Positions 35,876 through 46,799 of a stretch of DNA of 64,000 nucleotides are shown piece after piece. The notes beneath the pieces were generated by a model. The model searched no databases, was not told where the DNA came from, and worked only from the letters and a program-made list of their open reading frames with translations. The DNA is from Gigaspora rosea (lineage: Eukaryota; Glomeromycota; Glomeromycetes; Diversisporales; Gigasporaceae). The first letter of the stretch is position 1. Each line of letters begins with the position of its first letter. Both the position numbers and the translations under genes were made by a program. Location of the stretch: contig QKWP01001111.1 of NCBI GenBank assembly GCA_003550325.1, positions 36,315 through 100,314 on the forward strand. The letters run 5' to 3'.

Positions 35876-36545
35876 TTATTCATTAATTTCATAGCCACCT
35901 CTTAATCTTCCTTGATCTTTCTTAATACTATGGATCGTGGTTTCTCCAACCTTCGAAGAATTAGACATGTGTACCCACAAAAATAAAATTTGAAGTCACA
36001 AATTGTATAGTCTAGATTTGGAATTCCAATCAATTTTAACAGGAACATTTTTCACAAATTCATTAACCTGTTCACCTAATTTCTATTTCAAAGATTACAA
36101 ACGCAGTTTTCAGAAATTACTCCTTTGACAACAGATGACCGGCAGAATAATAACGGGTATAAAGCTTGCCAGTATCCACATTAATTTCCTGTAAAGCTGT
36201 TTGGTTGATTTGCTCCTCATGTCATAGGATTTATCCTTTCGTAATAATGCTTTATCAAATAAGGCTCTTTATCAGGGTTTCGTGATGCCCATAGTTTGTT
36301 GATGATAAATTGTTGGTCCCTTAATTTAATAAACCTTTTGTCGTCAGGTTAACATCCTCTTTAGGGATGAAAAACGGTTTTATTAAAAATAACAAAATTT
36401 TCATTAGCATATTTTCCATAATAATAAATGTCAGGGATGATGCTGAAATTTGAAATTAATGCATCTGATTGGGTTAGATAATCAGTCAATGGGATTTTTA
36501 GATTTCGTATATTAAATCGTGAAACTTAGGTTGCCAAATTTTTTT
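35876..36545 (-). pseudogene. Decayed protein-coding remnant of unknown family
   Basis: On the minus strand several stretches read as ordinary soluble protein but in shifting frames. About 36510-36365 contains IPLTDYLTQSDALISNF, then YYYGKYANENFVIFN. About 36195-36120 contains EINVDTGKLYTRYYSAGHLL. About 36070-36000 contains GEQVNEFVKNVPVKIDWN. A last stretch ends GRLRGGYEINE with a TAA at 35876-35878. Amino-acid composition and the less AT-biased DNA argue for former coding sequence. At least three frameshifts or stops separate the pieces. I do not recognise the family. Neighbouring sequence at 36655-36880 may hold further decayed pieces, strand uncertain. Confidence 0.5.
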
Positions 36546-36949
36546 GTTGTTTGATTACCTAATATTTACAACCTATTAAAAATTGGATAAAAAAGCAATT
36601 GAATGTTTCATGGATTTAAAGCGTTTTTTATAGTCTCTCTCAATATGTAATTGTTCTTGTAGGTGCACATGCAAGTAAAGATCAAGATCTCAGTAGTTTA
36701 AAAGAAAAGTAGAAGACATATACCAGGAATAGAAATTTCTGTAAATGAAAACGGAGAGTTACCAACTTGTTCAATGATGTGCGTACAGAAAATCTTGCAT
36801 TTTGTTGGATGCCACAATTTGCTATGATTTCTAAATATGTAAACACAGTAATTTCGGGTTTTGCTACTATATGACTAAACCGTGGTAAAATTTAAGTGCT
36901 TAACCATTTATAGTTGTTGCTTGATTCCCCTAAAGTTAGTTCACCGCAA

Positions 36950-37165
36950 GCTCATTTTTCTGACACTATATCCCCGACAGAATGTTTTACCTATAGCATT
37001 TTTTGTTAACAGAATCTTTCCTCGACATACCATGTTTTCGACCTCCCCTTTCCTTGACAGGACATATTTTCGAAAAACATTTTACTGACATGACATATTT
37101 CAGAAAGAATATTTTTTCGACATGACATGTTTCTGAGATTTTTTTCCGACAAGATCTTTTTCCGA
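36950..37165. repeat. Degenerate TTTTCGACATGACAT repeat, block 2
   Basis: Units of the form TTTTCGACATGACATGTTTC, varying, repeated about nine times; same family as 34385-34500. The open frame at 36882-37088 is produced by it. Confidence 0.65.
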
Positions 37166-37196
37166 TTAGAAATTTCGTTTAAATTATAGTTTTAGA

Positions 37197-38533
37197 TAGT
37201 GCTGCAAGCCAGCTTAGCTAGCCCAGCCGGTCCAGCTGTGACCTGGCGCAGTAAAAAAAGCTTTTATGGCAGATTTTTTGCATAAACTAAATTAATAAAT
37301 GTTTTTTATAATTATGCATTAAATAATAAATGAAAACTACCCCAAGAACACCCAGAAATTTTATCCTAAATTCTACACAAAAAAGCACAGCAAAATTCCA
37401 CTAATAAAACTGCCAATAACCATTAAATGAAAAAATGTATTCGAACCAATTTTAAAAAAAATTTCCTTTTTTTTAGCTAAAAATTTTAAAAAAAAATAAA
37501 TTTTTGGCCAAAATTAAGAATTTTGAATATCATCGGTCTAGATTACAGCTGATTTGAGGTAATCCAAAATTTATCGAACCATTAAATATTCAATCAGTCA
37601 CAGATGTTCTGGAATTTATGTAAATGATCTCCAAAATTCTTAATTTTGGCAGAAATTTTATTTTATTTTGAAATTTTTAGCTATATAAAAAAACTACTTG
37701 ATATGTAACAGTTCTCAAGGTCAGATCAATCATGTGACATGCCCGATTACAGATACATTGTTGATTGGCAAGATAGAGTAAGTATGAGGTAATTTCGTAA
37801 GTAATAAGGTAATAGGCAAATTAGAGTGTAGTTGGGTAAGTATGAGGTAACTTTGATTATATTACATGGCACAGTTTGCCTGTCGGGACGATAGTCATGA
37901 TGTAAAAGAGCATGTGTAAAGTGCCAAGAAAGCTGCGGAAGCTGTTCGATAAGCAGGAGAAAGACCCGTATGAGTGAGTTACTCCAAAGATGAAGACAAA
38001 ATAAAGGAAATTTTTTAAGAAATAGGCTTATTCCACAATAAAATTGGCCCAAAAACATTTTTCACTTAATTAGTATCGGCAATTTTATTAGAGAATTTTG
38101 TATAATTTTGGTTTTACTGTTTTTTTGCCGTGCATTTTTTTTTCACAGAATTTAGGATAAATTTTTGGTGTGTTCTTGTTAATTTTCATTTATTAGGCCA
38201 GACCAAGTTGATTATGTGTTTTATATTACCCCATAGTAAAAAAAATTTTGATAAATAGAACAATCGGAAAAATTTTTTTCAAAAAAAAATTTTTTTAAAA
38301 TTTTATTATGTGAACCATCCCTCCTGGAGGGTAATGTAAAACACATAATCAACCTGGTCTGGCCTTATTTAGTGTGCGATTATAAAAAGCTTTTTTTAAT
38401 TTAGTTTTTGCAAAAATTCGTTACAAACAAAATGTTTATTGCGCCAAGCCGCAGCTCAGCCAAGGCAGTGGCACATTAATTTAAGAAGTTGCAGTTGGAC
38501 AGACTGAGCCAGTTTAGCTGGCTTGCAGCACTA
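37197..38533. mobile_element. Foldback TIR element (TAGTGCTGCAAGCCAGCT ends)
   Basis: Perfect inverted ends TAGTGCTGCAAGCCAGCT, then worn inverted arms for about 300 bp: AGCTTTTATGG/AAAAAGCTTTTTT, TTTTGCATAAACTAAATT, and AAATTTTATCCTAAATTCT against AGAATTTAGGATAAATTTTT. The AGCTGGCT-rich ends resemble those of 12030-12293, so the two may be related hAT-like elements. No matching target duplication. A separate MITE is nested at 38196-38364. The minus-strand 103-codon open frame at 37747-38058 has no recognisable domain. Confidence 0.65.
38196..38364. mobile_element. PIF/Harbinger-like MITE nested in the foldback
   Basis: 169 bp with inverted ends GGCCAGACCAAGTTGATTAT and GGCCAGACCAGGTTGATTAT, flanked by TTA on both sides (38193-38195, 38365-38367). 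The inverted repeats extend over about 40 bp each. Confidence 0.8.
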
Positions 38534-40349
38534 ATTGCGGCGTGTAATTGGTTTTGGAATCAACTGTCTTAATTTCTACATAATTTGCCGAAAAATTTTG
38601 TGCAGCATTGGAATGGTTCCTGTCCAATTTAATGTAAAATTTTTACTATAAAAAAATTACATGCATACATCAGTATTTGTTTTATTCATGAATTTTACTA
38701 TGATTTTAATTTTGTTACAATACTGTATGTGGTTAAGGTTGATTTGGTACTATTATAATTAAACAATTGCTAATGGGTTTGTATTGTGATTACATTCTTG
38801 ATCATAACTGGCTCATCGATATTTTAGTCTTTACATTTTGATCACATAAAAAAGCACTAAACTTGATCATATATTGCTGCATTAGTTTTAGCACGCTGAT
38901 CACATTTTGGATATAACTATGATTTAATTGGTTGGTACGAACTACAAGAATCGCCAAGAAAATTATTATTAATAAAAAATTTACGAAAAATGGAAAAATC
39001 TAGAAATCATCATCTAAATCTTTAGTTTCTTTTTATCTATTGCGGACTTGCACTTGTGAACTTTAAGTTTATTTAATCAAGGTTATGCAAAACACTTCAA
39101 ATTCGTGAAACTTTGATTGACTTTTTTTACAGAATAAAATGTGATCTATATACCTTCACTGCCGCAGCATCCAATCAATCAATTAATCAATCAATTATAT
39201 ATCAGATAATTAAGTAATCAGGTTTTAAATTATCTGAATATCCTCAATCGCCATTTGCAGCTCCTTCTTTGACATATAATATTTAGTTAGTGCAATTCCG
39301 AAAGACAATAATAAAATTGATCATTATGCACTTTAATCGAGACAAAAACCTGTTAAACGATGCTTGGTTAAACATTTCTCATACAATAGATAAATATAGT
39401 TTTATATGATACAATGTGATATTTAAGTGCAGAAATTTACGTCTTTATTGCGTTTAACGCATTGTCCAATTAGTTATGAGATGTACGCCATTTCAAATGC
39501 CTTATAACTATACACTTTGTGAAATTTTTAATATCACATCACTCCGTTCCTGGTATTATGCATGCAATACTAGAAGAAAAGCCACATTTAATGCAAAATA
39601 TAGAAATATCAAGATCATACTCATCAGTCCCGATATAGGCAGAATCCTAATAAGGATAGATCATTCGTACACAGATATAGACCCGATATAGGCAGAATTC
39701 TGATGAAGTTATGAGGATGGATCATTCAATCAGATGAAATAGTGCTATACCAATTACTGAATTAACTTTTCTATAAATGTACTTGTACTCGTTCCCGGTA
39801 TATGCATGTACACAGATATAGAAAGATCCGTAGTCACGAGATTGATCAACCAATTAATGCTCAGATTTTGCTATCTCCATTTAACTTTTCAGTAAACCAT
39901 ACTCTTCGTACTTTGTACTATGTTCCTGGTATGCCCTAAAACAGGTTTAGACTATCGTTTTATATTTTTGCGGTTTTTTTTGATTTTTGACTTCTTTGTG
40001 TAAACAAAATTTTCGAATTTAGATTGGCTATCTATATATAAAAAGTCACGTGAGTGCAATGCTGTTATTTGGAATATTTACACTGATTATAAAAATGAAG
40101 AAAAAAAAGAAAAAAATTATTAAGAAATGGGTGCCTAAACCTGTTTTGAAGACTAATAAAAATCTCGGGAGAGTGTCTTTGTTTATAAAATTCATCCTGT
40201 TTGAATCTCAGACCAATCCTAATCCTAATAATTGTTGCATTTTAGATACTTTAAATAAGGAAATAAAATAATGGGTCAGTCCATAATATTAATCACGGAA
40301 TATTATTTTTATTGATTTAAAGAAAATATGTTTACGTAGATACTTTCTA
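38534..40349. other. Spacer, no accepted gene
   Basis: The motif GTTCCTGGTAT/GTTCCCGGTAT recurs (39546, 39791, 39930, also 30531), each near TATGCATG-like words. GATATAGGCAGAATYCTRAT occurs twice at 39630-39700. The short open frames at 39476 and 40050 have no recognised domain. Confidence 0.4.
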
Positions 40350-40452
40350 ATTGCATGCTGTCTAATCATATACAATCTAATTGCATACTATTTAATTTGC
40401 ATATATTTCTAAATATATAAAAAATAACGGCTTTAATTTATTAACAAAAATT

Positions 40453-40624
40453 GTTCTTATAGTCTAAATAGTAGACATGATTGGACACATAAAATTGCTA
40501 TTGATTGGACAATTGGACATATAAAATTTTATAATTTTATATGTACAATTTTTTTGAAAATTCCTATGCCAACACTGGTCCAAATTAATGTTGTTAGTCG
40601 AAATACTTAATTTAGTCAACTATT
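40453..40624. repeat. 172-bp exact direct repeat, left copy (probable assembly artefact)
   Basis: Identical base for base to 40944-41115, which begins immediately after the N run. It includes 125 bp of host flank, the target duplication and the left end of the element at 40586. An unmerged contig overlap or an allelic contig end explains this better than a real duplication. Confidence 0.85.
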
Positions 40625-40782
40625 TAGGCAATTAGTGTCTAAATATATTTCGACATGGCATTATTTTTTTTCGAAATGTCAAAAGTCTAAATTTGCCTAA
40701 ATGTCTAAATAGTTGACTAAATAAATACTATGTGACTAAATGTCTAAATAGTTGACTAAATATAATACTATATGACTTAATG

Positions 40783-40943
40783 NNNNNNNNNNNNNNNNNN
40801 NNNNNNNNNNNNNNNNNNNNNNNNNNNNNNNNNNNNNNNNNNNNNNNNNNNNNNNNNNNNNNNNNNNNNNNNNNNNNNNNNNNNNNNNNNNNNNNNNNNN
40901 NNNNNNNNNNNNNNNNNNNNNNNNNNNNNNNNNNNNNNNNNNN
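40783..40943. other. Assembly gap (161 N)
   Basis: Run of N inside the hAT-like element; the base after it starts an exact repeat of 40453-40624. Confidence 0.99.
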
Positions 40944-41115
40944 GTTCTTATAGTCTAAATAGTAGACATGATTGGACACATAAAATTGCTATTGATTGGA
41001 CAATTGGACATATAAAATTTTATAATTTTATATGTACAATTTTTTTGAAAATTCCTATGCCAACACTGGTCCAAATTAATGTTGTTAGTCGAAATACTTA
41101 ATTTAGTCAACTATT
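40944..41115. repeat. 172-bp exact direct repeat, right copy (probable assembly artefact)
   Basis: See the left copy at 40453-40624. Because it carries host flank in the middle of a transposon, it is not a normal part of the element. Confidence 0.85.
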
Positions 41116-41734
41116 AATTCTAAAACGATTTTGAGGTTTCGATCATCAACTTTGATTTTTAGAATCAATTCGTATCCCTACTTCATGATATTTACACACA
41201 GTTCTGCAGCTACAATGACAATACAGGGACCTGAAACAGATGCTACAGAATGACACTCTGATTCTCTTTAGCTATATGGGCGTATGTTAGACATCTTTCT
41301 TATGCTTGTGTTTTCATGTAGTTTAGGACCTTGGGGTTTAGAAAATTTTAGAACTGAGAGGTTAGTAGTTTATATGTGAGTTGATTGGTTTGGGTTCAAA
41401 TAATTAGTCCTAGACTTTAGTCCTAAACTAGAGGTATTGATGTTAAAAGTATGAACGCTAGAGCTTGTTTGGATAGCAAACCTATTACTATATAATTTTT
41501 CATATTATTTCTTAATTTAGACATTTCGATATTATTTAGAGATTTCGACATTATTTAGATATTTCAGTATAATTTAAGATTTCAATAATATTTAGACATT
41601 TCAGCAGCCTAAATATTAAATGTCAAAATATTTCTACAAGCATAAAACAATTTCGGCTAACAACATTAGTCCAAATGCACATGTATCTAAATGAATTAAA
41701 AATTTCTCGACAGATAGCATGCAATTAGAAAATA

Positions 41735-41928
41735 TAGTTAGACCCCTAAGTGCACACCCCTTGGGACCATAGCGAAAAAAATGCAAAATGTGCACTTAGA
41801 GGAGGTGTGCACTTAGGGAGGTTAAATTTTATAATTGTTATATGAGTTGGGACCAAGCAAAGATATGCACACTAGGGGGGTTTTCATATACTGTGCACTT
41901 AGAGAATGTGCACTTAGGAGTCTGACTA
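41735..41928. mobile_element. Tc1/mariner-like MITE (CAGTYAGACC family), 194 bp
   Basis: Ends TAGTTAGACCCCTAAGTGCA and, from the right, TAGTCAGACTCCTAAGTGCA; TA both sides (41733-41734, 41929-41930). Several GTGCACTTAG words lie inside both ends. Duplication copy 1 has the empty TA site near 21942. Confidence 0.88.
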
Positions 41929-43298
41929 TATCTATTTCGTTATAACAAAGAATAACAAATCAAATTTTAACATCAATAACAACTAAAAATGTGTATATAA
42001 TAGGTATGAGTAAATTTGTATATTCACTATCATCGTTCTTTTCTCTTTTCTTACAATAAAATATTATCACATTCCTTTATTCTTTTAGTAGTTTTTCCTT
42101 TTATACGTAAAGGAAAATCTATTTTTTAACTCCCTAAGATGTCTCAAAATTTTGAAAATTCATGTGATGTCGATCGTAATAATCAAGCTCGATACTGTTG
42201 TCAAAGTTGATAAACTAACCAATTTTTGAATACAAAAAGTAATTCAGAAAATGATTCTATAATCAATAAAAATAATAATTGAAGATACCAACAAACTCAA
42301 GAATAATAATTCCAAAAATTTGTCAATCTGGAGAAAGAGATTGATTCTTTTATTTGTTTCTATTGCTGTCATGATATCTCCAATGGCTGATACGTATGTT
42401 TATATTTATTATTTTCTTTTCTTATTTGTTTTTTCTCTTTTTAATCTAGCCGATTATATTATTATAGTATTAGCATTATATCCAGTACTTGTACAAATAT
42501 ATTCAGACATTCAAGTATCCAAAATATTTGTAAATATCTTAGGTATAGCATTTATTAAATACACTGCAGTTTAATTTTATTCGAGCTGTTTAATCTAATT
42601 AAAATACAGTCAGATCTCTCTATAATCACCACATCTGTCGCACTCTATTTGGTGATTGTATAGAGGTGTGACTATAAATAAAATACCTCTTCATGATAAT
42701 GTAACCAAAGGCCAATAAGTAATATATATTTGCGCATATTTGAAATTTTAATCCAGTGGCCCAATTTGTATAAAACAACTACTAGAGTGTTTAACCCAAT
42801 GTGTCGATTCTAAAGAGTCCAAAATTATCTAATTTTAATTACAAAATGCTAAGATTATTAAGGATTTTTTACTCAGATATTAAAATTTAATCAATTCTTA
42901 AAAATGTAAAGTGATACAAATCGTTAACGATCTCAGGAGCGTGTGATTTGATTTTAACGATTTTGGGCTCATTAGAATCGTCTTATTGAGCATTTTGGTA
43001 GTTGTTTGGTTCAAAAATTATTTGCCGTCAAACCTTTAAGAAGCTTTAGTAGATAATTATATGAATATGAATATTGGCCAATCAGATTTTATATTCAGTA
43101 TTTAGTTAAAAATTGGTGACTATAATGAGGGATTTTTATTAATAAAATTGGTAAAAATCAAATTTTTATGGTAATAGTGATTATAAGTGATTTGTGACTA
43201 TAATAAGGTTTTTTACTGTTTTAAGTCTGTCACACAAAATTGGGTGCTTAAATAGAGGTGTAACTATATGGAGTGTGACTAAGGATAGGAATCATATA

Positions 43299-43563
43299 TA
43301 TAGATAGCAGTGAAATTCATTTTAATTTTTCTTAATTTCAACAAAAATTTCAACAAAAATTTTAATATTTTTAATATTTTTATAAATTAATATGAAACAA
43401 TTATTGTATTTAATTAAGTTTAGCTTTAATATTTTATATAATTTAAATAATTTTTGATAGTAAAAAATTAATTTCACCAATTACACCAATTTTAACATCA
43501 AATAATTTCAACAATTTCAACAAAAAATTTTCATTAAGAAAAGTAATTTCACCGCCATCTATA
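43299..43563. mobile_element. hAT-like MITE (TATAGATGCTGGTGAAATT family), copy 2
   Basis: Ends TATAGATAGCAGTGAAATT and, from the right, TATAGATGGCGGTGAAATTA; perfect 8-bp target duplication ATCATATA (43291-43298, 43564-43571). Same family as 26778-27360 but without the large GGTGAATT expansion; here the interior has AATTTCAACAA units instead. Confidence 0.88.
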
Positions 43564-43589
43564 ATCATATAGTCATTAGTTAACTAATT

Positions 43590-43745
43590 GACTAAATTTT
43601 TTTGTAGTCAGTCGATCGATTAGTCGATTAGTCAATTAGTCAACTAGTCAATTAGTTAATTAGTTGATTAGTCGACTAGTTGATTAGTTGATTAGTTAAT
43701 TAGTCAATTAGTCAATTAGTCGATTAGTCGACTAGTCAACTAGTT
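43590..43745. repeat. AGTCGATTAGTCAATT array, left
   Basis: Near-tandem 8-9 bp units alternating TAGTCGAT, TAGTCAAT and TAGTTAAT. A mirror array of GACTAATCGACTAATC lies at 44700-44875 near the other end of the nested element, so the two form a long potential stem. Confidence 0.8.
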
Positions 43746-43771
43746 TGGTTAATAACTAATATATCAGTACA

Positions 43772-43969
43772 CATGGGTTCACAAGGACCCAAAATATACA
43801 TAGATAGGTCAGGTATAAGTTTGCTTATTTTTGAGGTTTTTTATGCAGATCTTTTCTATTTATAGTAATTTTTGCTTATTTTTGAAGTTTTTCCTGCAGA
43901 TCTTGCCTTTTTTAGTAACCCTATAATTAACCTGACCTACCTATGTATATTTCGGGGTCCTGGTTCACA
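43772..43969. mobile_element. Small MITE (GGGTTCACAAGGACCC ends)
   Basis: ATGGGTTCACAAGGACCCAA at the left and ATGTGAACCAGGACCCCGAA from the right, continuing as ATATACATAGRTAGGTCAGG in both arms. Two copies of TTTGCTTATTTTTGARGTTT lie in the loop. Target duplication not clear. Confidence 0.65.
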
Positions 43970-44699
43970 TATATATGCATATACTGTAATATGTGATTCT
44001 ATAATATATTTACAATGGAAAATCAGCTCTTCTGGGTCAACCCAAATCCAACCAATTCAAACCAACCAGAATCTGAACAACTGTATCAAAAAAGGCGTGT
44101 TAGATTCAGCGAGTAGATATTCAAGGCTTCAGTCATCAATGCTTCGGAGGTAACTCTTATATCAACTAATACAACTACAACTATCTTAGTATATCAAGAC
44201 AATTGGAAAATCACAATAACTATGAAGGTCCTCAGTTTGTCAAGAAACTACCAGATAGTGTAACATTACAATCACTTGCACAATCAATACAAGAGATAAT
44301 TGTACTACTATTCCATTTAGTAGTAGATTGTTAGTGTATTTAGTAAGTAGGAGTAACAGGAAAGCAGTTTATCAATAGGCAAACAATCGATAATGTTTCT
44401 TTGGATGCAAGACCTTTATTATATACTTGTTATTACTTAAAACAGATTATACTCATTATACTTAGAAAAAGTATTAAAATGATTCTATTACTAAAACTGA
44501 TTTTCTCTGCTTTAATTTGTACATCAATGATATTACTTTTACTATTATGCTACTTTTATAGCTTTTGCTGATTTTACTGCTAGAAAACCTATTCTAGAGA
44601 AGGATCAACATAACTGTTAATCTATACTACGCCACCTTGATTCACACGTGCTTCTGGATATATTCTGCAGCTCACAATATATTTTATAAACCTGACTAA
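43970..44699. other. Interior of the nested element, no gene accepted
   Basis: Less AT-rich than the flanks. The plus-strand open frame at 43872-44153 includes a stretch (SSGSTQIQPIQTNQN) with ordinary composition, possibly a fragment of a former gene carried by the element; no family recognised. Confidence 0.35.
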
Positions 44700-44875
44700 A
44701 TCAACTAATTGATTAATCGACTAACTAATCGACGATTAATTGACTAATCGACTAATCGACTAGTCAACTAATCGACTAATCGACTAATCAATTAGTCGAT
44801 TAATCGATTAGTCAATTAGTCGATTAGTCAATTAGTCAATTAGTTGATTAATCAATTTTTAGTTAGTCGACAACT
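44700..44875. repeat. AGTCGATTAGTCAATT array, right
   Basis: Inverted counterpart of 43590-43745 (GACTAATCGACTAATCGA units), switching orientation within the block near 44790. Confidence 0.8.
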
Positions 44876-46254
44876 AACAGTTTTAGTCAACTGACTAATC
44901 AACTAGAAATTTTTGACTGATTCCTATCCTTAGATGTGACTATAAGTAGGTCTGACTGTATTACAATAGCCGCTATATTTATATTTTTATGGGTTTTGGT
45001 GTAAGTTTTTTTTCTACGCATTGAAAATTTAACTTTCAGTCAAATCATATATTAATGTATTGGCTGCTTTTATTTAAGAATAGCAAATCAGTTGGGCTGC
45101 CTTCTTTGAGACATTTGAAACTAGACGCAGAGTTTATTTAATATGCATTAATTCTTATTTCATGTGTTATTTGTGCTATTGCTCCAAACATTTGGTTATT
45201 AATGGTCAGTCGTGGTATGCAAGCATGTGAAACATCTTCATTGGTTGCAGTTGGAAGTGGCATTATTGCTGACATGTATGAATTGACCGGTAATTATTGA
45301 ATTCTTTAAAAATAACAAAATTTTATTCTTTTAATTTATGTATATATTTTTTATTATTCTTTAAAAATTTAGAATGTGGATCTGCTTATGGAAATTTTTA
45401 TCTTATTTATACCTTTTCTATTTTACTTGGGTCACTTGGAGGATATTTTACACTTAGTAATAATGTCCAGAGTTGTTTATATAGCAATACTTTTATTTGT
45501 ACTCGAAACATTTAATAGTAACAATTCAAATGAATCAAATGAATCTGATGTCGAGAGATCTCTAAAATCGTCTATACCAAGGAAAATATTTAAACCATTT
45601 ACCCTTAAATGTAACAATTTCAGTTCTCTACATAAGCATAATTTATACATTTGTCCAAATTCAACTTTTGGGTGTTCCAAAGAATTTTCCTGAAAATATA
45701 GGGTTTCCACTTCGACACTTGGCCTATTATTTATTCCTTCAAGTATTAGATTAATAGTGGGTAGTTTTATTGGTGGAAAATATAATAATCTTGTAATTAA
45801 ATGGGAAAAAAATAAACTGAACGATAATGAATCAATTCAACCTGAGGTTCGAATTAACTGTATTTGGATCGCTACATTATAGTTTCTATACTTTATGAAT
45901 GGTTATTTGAAAGAGAAATCATATAGCCATATTCTTAGTTTTTTTAGGATCTCTTGGAACTTTGGAATACAAATAATTTTCAATACAATATCAACATATT
46001 TGGCAGATTCAAATAGAAGTAAAAGTGCATCAATCATAGCTGTATTTCATTGTATTCACTTATTTGTGGAGGCTTGTATTTCTGTACTTGAGGCACCATT
46101 AGAGGAATATTTGGGAATAAAGTAGATGTTTATACTTTTTAGTTTGATAATGGTACTTCAACCTTTTAATAATAGCAGTTTTTTTAAAGGCAGATTATGG
46201 AGAGAAAAAATAGACAAATAATTGATACTGATTAGATTGGGACGTAATATACAT

Positions 46255-46793
46255 TGACAACCCTAGTATTGGCAGATCTATCAATGAATCACGAGATCAG
46301 TTTAGTACAACCATCAAAGAGGTTAGTTTGGGTCAAAAGAAGTGTATTAGATTTGGCTAAGTGGTTGGGCAAAGTTTCAGGCTTGCATATTAAAACTTAA
46401 GCATAGTATAGCGATTAACGAATGTGTACAAATTTATTATATATCAGGTTATATGTACTTTTATTATTTTAATAAAGACAAGTTTGGAATCATTTTTATT
46501 TGTGGTATATTATATGTGAGTTATTAAAGCAAAGTGGGAATTGAATGTCGTTCCCTCAAGGGCTCAAAGGCCTTTATTTATAATTATTTCATTAACTATT
46601 TACATTCGCATTGATAATAATGATTAGTATAATTATAAGTATCATTATGATCATAGCTATCATCCCGATCAAAATTATTCTAACTATCAACTTGATCAAA
46701 ATAATCTGAGGTATCCTGCTGGCAAACCCAAAATAAGAGATACCCAGAGTCACAAGGCACATGCCTGCTACAGGTCACGTTTCCAGCCTCACA
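46255..46793 (-). repeat. 3' LTR of the gag-only retrotransposon
   Basis: Pairs with 48530-49067; a few percent of positions differ by eye, so the element is not very recent. Contains TTAAAACTTAAGCATAGTAT and CCCAAAATAAGAGATRCC in both copies. Confidence 0.88.
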
Positions 46794-46799
46794 TTTCTT

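Larger units (their letters stand above)
40586..41668. mobile_element. hAT-like element (TAATGTTGTTAGYCGAAA ends), contains the gap
   Basis: Left end TAATGTTGTTAGTCGAAA, from the right TAATGTTGTTAGCCGAAA; perfect 8-bp target duplication GTCCAAAT at 40578-40585 and 41669-41676. Duplication copy 1 has the single, uninserted site at about 21890-21900. The interior includes ACATTTCGATATTATTTAGA-type repeats and the N run; the true length is uncertain because 40944-41115 repeats the left flank and end. No transposase frame seen. Confidence 0.85.
43281..44933. mobile_element. Nested TIR element with CTAAGGATAGGAATCA ends
   Basis: CTAAGGATAGGAATCA at 43279-43294 is inverted perfectly at 44918-44933. 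Flanks GTGTGACT and ATGTGACT (7/8) suggest a hAT-type insertion, though boundary choice shifts by two bases. Interior: the hAT-like MITE at 43299, a second MITE near 43772, and arrays of AGTCGATTAGTCAATTAGT at both ends. Confidence 0.6.
42607..44958. mobile_element. Tc1/mariner-like element in intron 2 of the MFS pseudogene, with nested insertions
   Basis: Left end CAGTCAGATCTCTCTATAAT; from the right CAGTCAGACCTACTTATAGT; TA both sides (42605-42606, 44959-44960). The empty TA is present in the intron of the intact copy (about 22636). Left arm (42607-43278) resembles 33289-34003. Most of the length is made by a nested element (about 43281-44933) that itself carries two MITEs and two TAGTCGAT-type arrays. 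No transposase frame recognised. Confidence 0.85.
42139..46221 (+). pseudogene. MFS transporter pseudogene, duplicate of 22158-23989
   Basis: Exon equivalents are 42139-42393, 42474-42542, 44970-45000, 45084-45291 and about 45373-46221. Relative to the intact copy, exon 1 has lost bases after the codons for DRNN, giving an early stop. Exon 2 lacks two bases (CATTATATCC against CATATTATATCC). Exon 3 is one base short (31 against 32). Exon 4 lacks five bases near TGCAT. Exon 5 lacks about 31 bp around the TM5 start and has further shifts. The second intron is expanded by the 2.35-kb element at 42607-44958. No full-length transporter can be made. The many independent lesions indicate old decay. 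Confidence 0.9.

Noticed and set aside
36655..36880. Possible further coding pieces on either strand next to the decayed gene
   Set aside because: Both strands give short plausible stretches, so the strand cannot be decided.
43590..44875. CRISPR-like array suggested by regular short repeats (AGTCGATTAGTCAATT)
   Set aside because: Units are contiguous and diverge gradually, there are no unique spacers, and the context is a eukaryotic transposon.
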